A stretch of 6,749 nucleotides of DNA from contig JAKMEU010000036.1 of the NCBI GenBank assembly GCA_022425845.1, positions 1 to 6,749 on the forward strand. The letters run 5' to 3'. Positions 5,538-6,749 of the stretch are shown piece after piece (the stretch's first letter is position 1; each line of letters opens with the position of its first letter). The notes under the pieces were generated by a model. It worked only from the letters and a program-made list of their open reading frames with translations. It searched no databases and had not been told where the DNA came from. Source of the stretch: Luminiphilus sp. (lineage in GTDB: Bacteria; Pseudomonadota; Gammaproteobacteria; Pseudomonadales; Halieaceae). Position numbers and translations under genes: made by a program.

Positions 5538-6425
5538 TTAGCGCCGGTATTGTTTGCCGGCAGCGCGCCATTCAAGCAGAGCCACACTGAGGATGACCAA
5601 CAGGGTCCCCAGAAGCTGAAAAACCGACAGGCGCTCGTCGTAGAGCACGTAAGCCATCAGCGCGGTGGCGGGTGGGCCGACGGTACTCAGGAGGGCGCCC
5701 CGGGATGCGCCGACGCGTCGAATACCCTCGGCGACAAAAAACAGCGGTAAAACGGTGGAAAAGGCAATCAGGCCCAGCATGATCCACAGCGAAGCACCGG
5801 GAAGATCGAACTGCAGCCAGCCGAAAAGAATGCTGTGGTGGATAAAAAATGCTGAGCCGGCAGCCGTCATCGCGGTGAGGGTGAAGGCCGCCGAACTCAT
5901 GGTGCGGGTGAGCGCGCCGCTGGCGATAAAGTAGGTGGCGATGGTCACAGAGCAGAACATCACCCATAAAACTCCTTGCCATTGCGTGGCGGACAGGGGG
6001 TCATCTGCTGCGCCCGTTACCAGCACGACCCCCACTGTGGTCGCCACCAGGGCGAGCATTGTTGAACCTGTGGGCAGGGCGCGGGTGATAAGCGCGGTGA
6101 GCAGCACCACGATGGCTGGATAGGAAAACAGGAGTGCACGTTCCACGTTTGCCTGAATTAATGTCAGGGCATAAAAATTGGCCAGTGCGCCGAGGTAGTA
6201 GCACCACAAGCCCGCCAATGCGGCGGCAACCCATTGCAATAATGAAGGCCTGTCCCGTACCTTGCCGCGATCACGGCGCATGCTGACATAGGCAACCAGC
6301 GCAAATCCCGGAATTGCCAAAACCGACCGCATGGCTGCGACATCATGATAGCTAAGCCCCTGGGCATACAGTGCTTTGGCAAATAACCCTTTCGCAGCGA
6401 GCAGGATGGCGCCCACGGCCACCAA
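5538..6425 (-). CDS. DMT-superfamily (EamA) membrane transporter; start codon uncertain
   Basis: From the TTG at 6425 the protein has 295 residues and about ten hydrophobic segments arranged as two EamA repeats (roughly 1-138 and 148-287). Typical segments include NVERALLFSYPAIVVLLTAL (93-112), the charged loop before GVLWVMFCSV, and the C-terminal signature RVGASRGALLSTVGPPATALMAYVLYDERLS (237-267) followed by QLLGTLLVILSVALLEW. Such proteins export or import small metabolites across the inner membrane. The substrate is unknown. No ATG is available upstream. The frame is open back to the TAG at 6470-6468, and the codons between encode INPETSRGTFLGAVL, which looks like the proper N-terminus of the first membrane helix. 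A CTG at 6437-6435 with GAGG at 6448-6445 (seven-base spacing) is a better-placed start than the TTG. It lies directly after the isochorismatase-like gene and is presumably co-transcribed with it. Confidence 0.88.
   Translation of the reverse strand: MVAVGAILLAAKGLFAKALYAQGLSYHDVAAMRSVLAIPGFALVAYVSMRRDRGKVRDRPSLLQWVAAALAGLWCYYLGALANFYALTLIQANVERALLFSYPAIVVLLTALITRALPTGSTMLALVATTVGVVLVTGAADDPLSATQWQGVLWVMFCSVTIATYFIASGALTRTMSSAAFTLTAMTAAGSAFFIHHSILFGWLQFDLPGASLWIMLGLIAFSTVLPLFFVAEGIRRVGASRGALLSTVGPPATALMAYVLYDERLSVFQLLGTLLVILSVALLEWRAAGKQYRR
5541..5566 (-). terminator. Weak hairpin at the end of the transporter gene
   Basis: GCGCCGG (5541-5547) can pair with CCGGC-A-GCGC (5557-5566) with one bulged A, across a loop of nine bases. 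On the minus strand it sits just before the transporter stop codon, and the following stretch is TAAGGCCTTTGTTTG, moderately T-rich but not a proper T tract. It could attenuate read-through from the transporter gene into the dioxygenase gene, but it may equally be coding-sequence chance. Confidence 0.2.
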
Positions 6426-6467
6426 TACCGCGCCCAGGAAAGTGCCTCGGGATGTTTCAGGGTTGAT

Positions 6468-6749
6468 CTAGCGGCTACTTGCAGAGAGTTCAGCAAGCAC
6501 CTCATCGGTTGTCAGCACGCGAGACCACAGCCGGCGCAACATGGCGAGTGTGGCATCCTGCATGTCCTGACTGTCAGTGCCGGTGCTGTCACTGACCACG
6601 ACAACACGGTATTGCAGATCGCAGGCTTCCATCGAGGTCATGGCGACACAATTGTTGGTTGATACACCCACGGTTACCACCGTGCGGATGCCCTTCGCCC
6701 GCAGCGTGCTGTCCAGGGCGGTGGAGCAAAAAGCGCCCTGGGTCGTTTT
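6468..6749 (-). CDS. Isochorismatase-like cysteine hydrolase (5' end missing)
   Basis: Only the last 93 residues are inside the window; the frame is open from base 6749, so the GTG at 6680 is internal and not the start. The visible part matches the C-terminal half of the family: a QGAFCSTALDSTLRAKGIRTVV segment, then GVSTNNCVAMTSMEACDL, where the Cys (codon 6650-6648) is the expected catalytic nucleophile after the conserved Thr-Asn turn, then YRVVVVSDSTGT and a closing TTDEVLAEL. Members hydrolyse isochorismate, nicotinamide, N-carbamoyl compounds or maleamate, commonly in catabolism of amides and N-heterocycles. The catalytic Asp and Lys expected earlier in the chain are outside the window. 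Its TAG stop (6470-6468) is in the same frame as the transporter gene that follows. Confidence 0.9.
   Translation of the reverse strand, partial: KTTQGAFCSTALDSTLRAKGIRTVVTVGVSTNNCVAMTSMEACDLQYRVVVVSDSTGTDSQDMQDATLAMLRRLWSRVLTTDEVLAELSASSR

Overview
The window looks like bacterial accessory catabolic DNA. It is gene-dense, moderately GC-rich (high fifties percent by eye), has short intergenic gaps and uses GTG and TTG starts. The protein families and style suggest a proteobacterium, possibly a gammaproteobacterium. This is an inference from family flavour only; there is no rRNA or other marker gene to confirm it. No tRNA, rRNA, CRISPR array, transposase or IS end was seen.

Layout. Left part, plus strand: the 3' part of a GntR/HutC-type repressor gene with a UTRA ligand domain (2-622, cut by the window edge). 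Two bases later comes a CitE-like (HpcH/HpaI aldolase family) acyl-CoA lyase (625-1521). After a 45-base gap carrying a promoter and an operator-like palindrome come a MmgE/PrpD-family protein (1567-3021) and, overlapping it, a flavoprotein of the HpaB / 4-hydroxybutyryl-CoA dehydratase family (3015-4577). Right part, minus strand: an isochorismatase-like hydrolase (6749-6468, cut by the window edge), a DMT/EamA membrane transporter (6425-5538, start uncertain) and a TauD/TfdA-type 2-oxoglutarate dioxygenase (5470-4625). The last of these converges on the plus-strand operon across 47 bases.

The main discovery is a 14-base sequence repeated exactly in the two promoter-bearing gaps (1542-1555 and 5503-5516). 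Each copy is the core of an inverted repeat of the form TGT-M-CG-K-ACA that overlaps a good -10 hexamer. It resembles the HutC-class operator GT-N-TA-N-AC with CG in place of TA. With a HutC-type regulator encoded at the head of the operon, this suggests one repressor controls both the PrpD/HpaB genes and the convergent dioxygenase gene.

Taken together, the genes look like a catabolic module for an unidentified organic acid or aromatic/amide compound: uptake or export (EamA), amide or ester hydrolysis (isochorismatase-like), oxygenation (TauD), a flavin-dependent step on an acyl-CoA or phenol (HpaB/AbfD-like), hydration/dehydration or decarboxylation (PrpD-like), and a final C-C cleavage of a malyl-CoA-like intermediate (CitE-like). 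The HpaB/AbfD-like protein is unusual. By alignment from memory it keeps two of the four iron-sulfur ligands of 4-hydroxybutyryl-CoA dehydratase and has lost the other two. The substrate and the order of steps cannot be fixed from the sequence. No CoA ligase or CoA transferase is present in the window.
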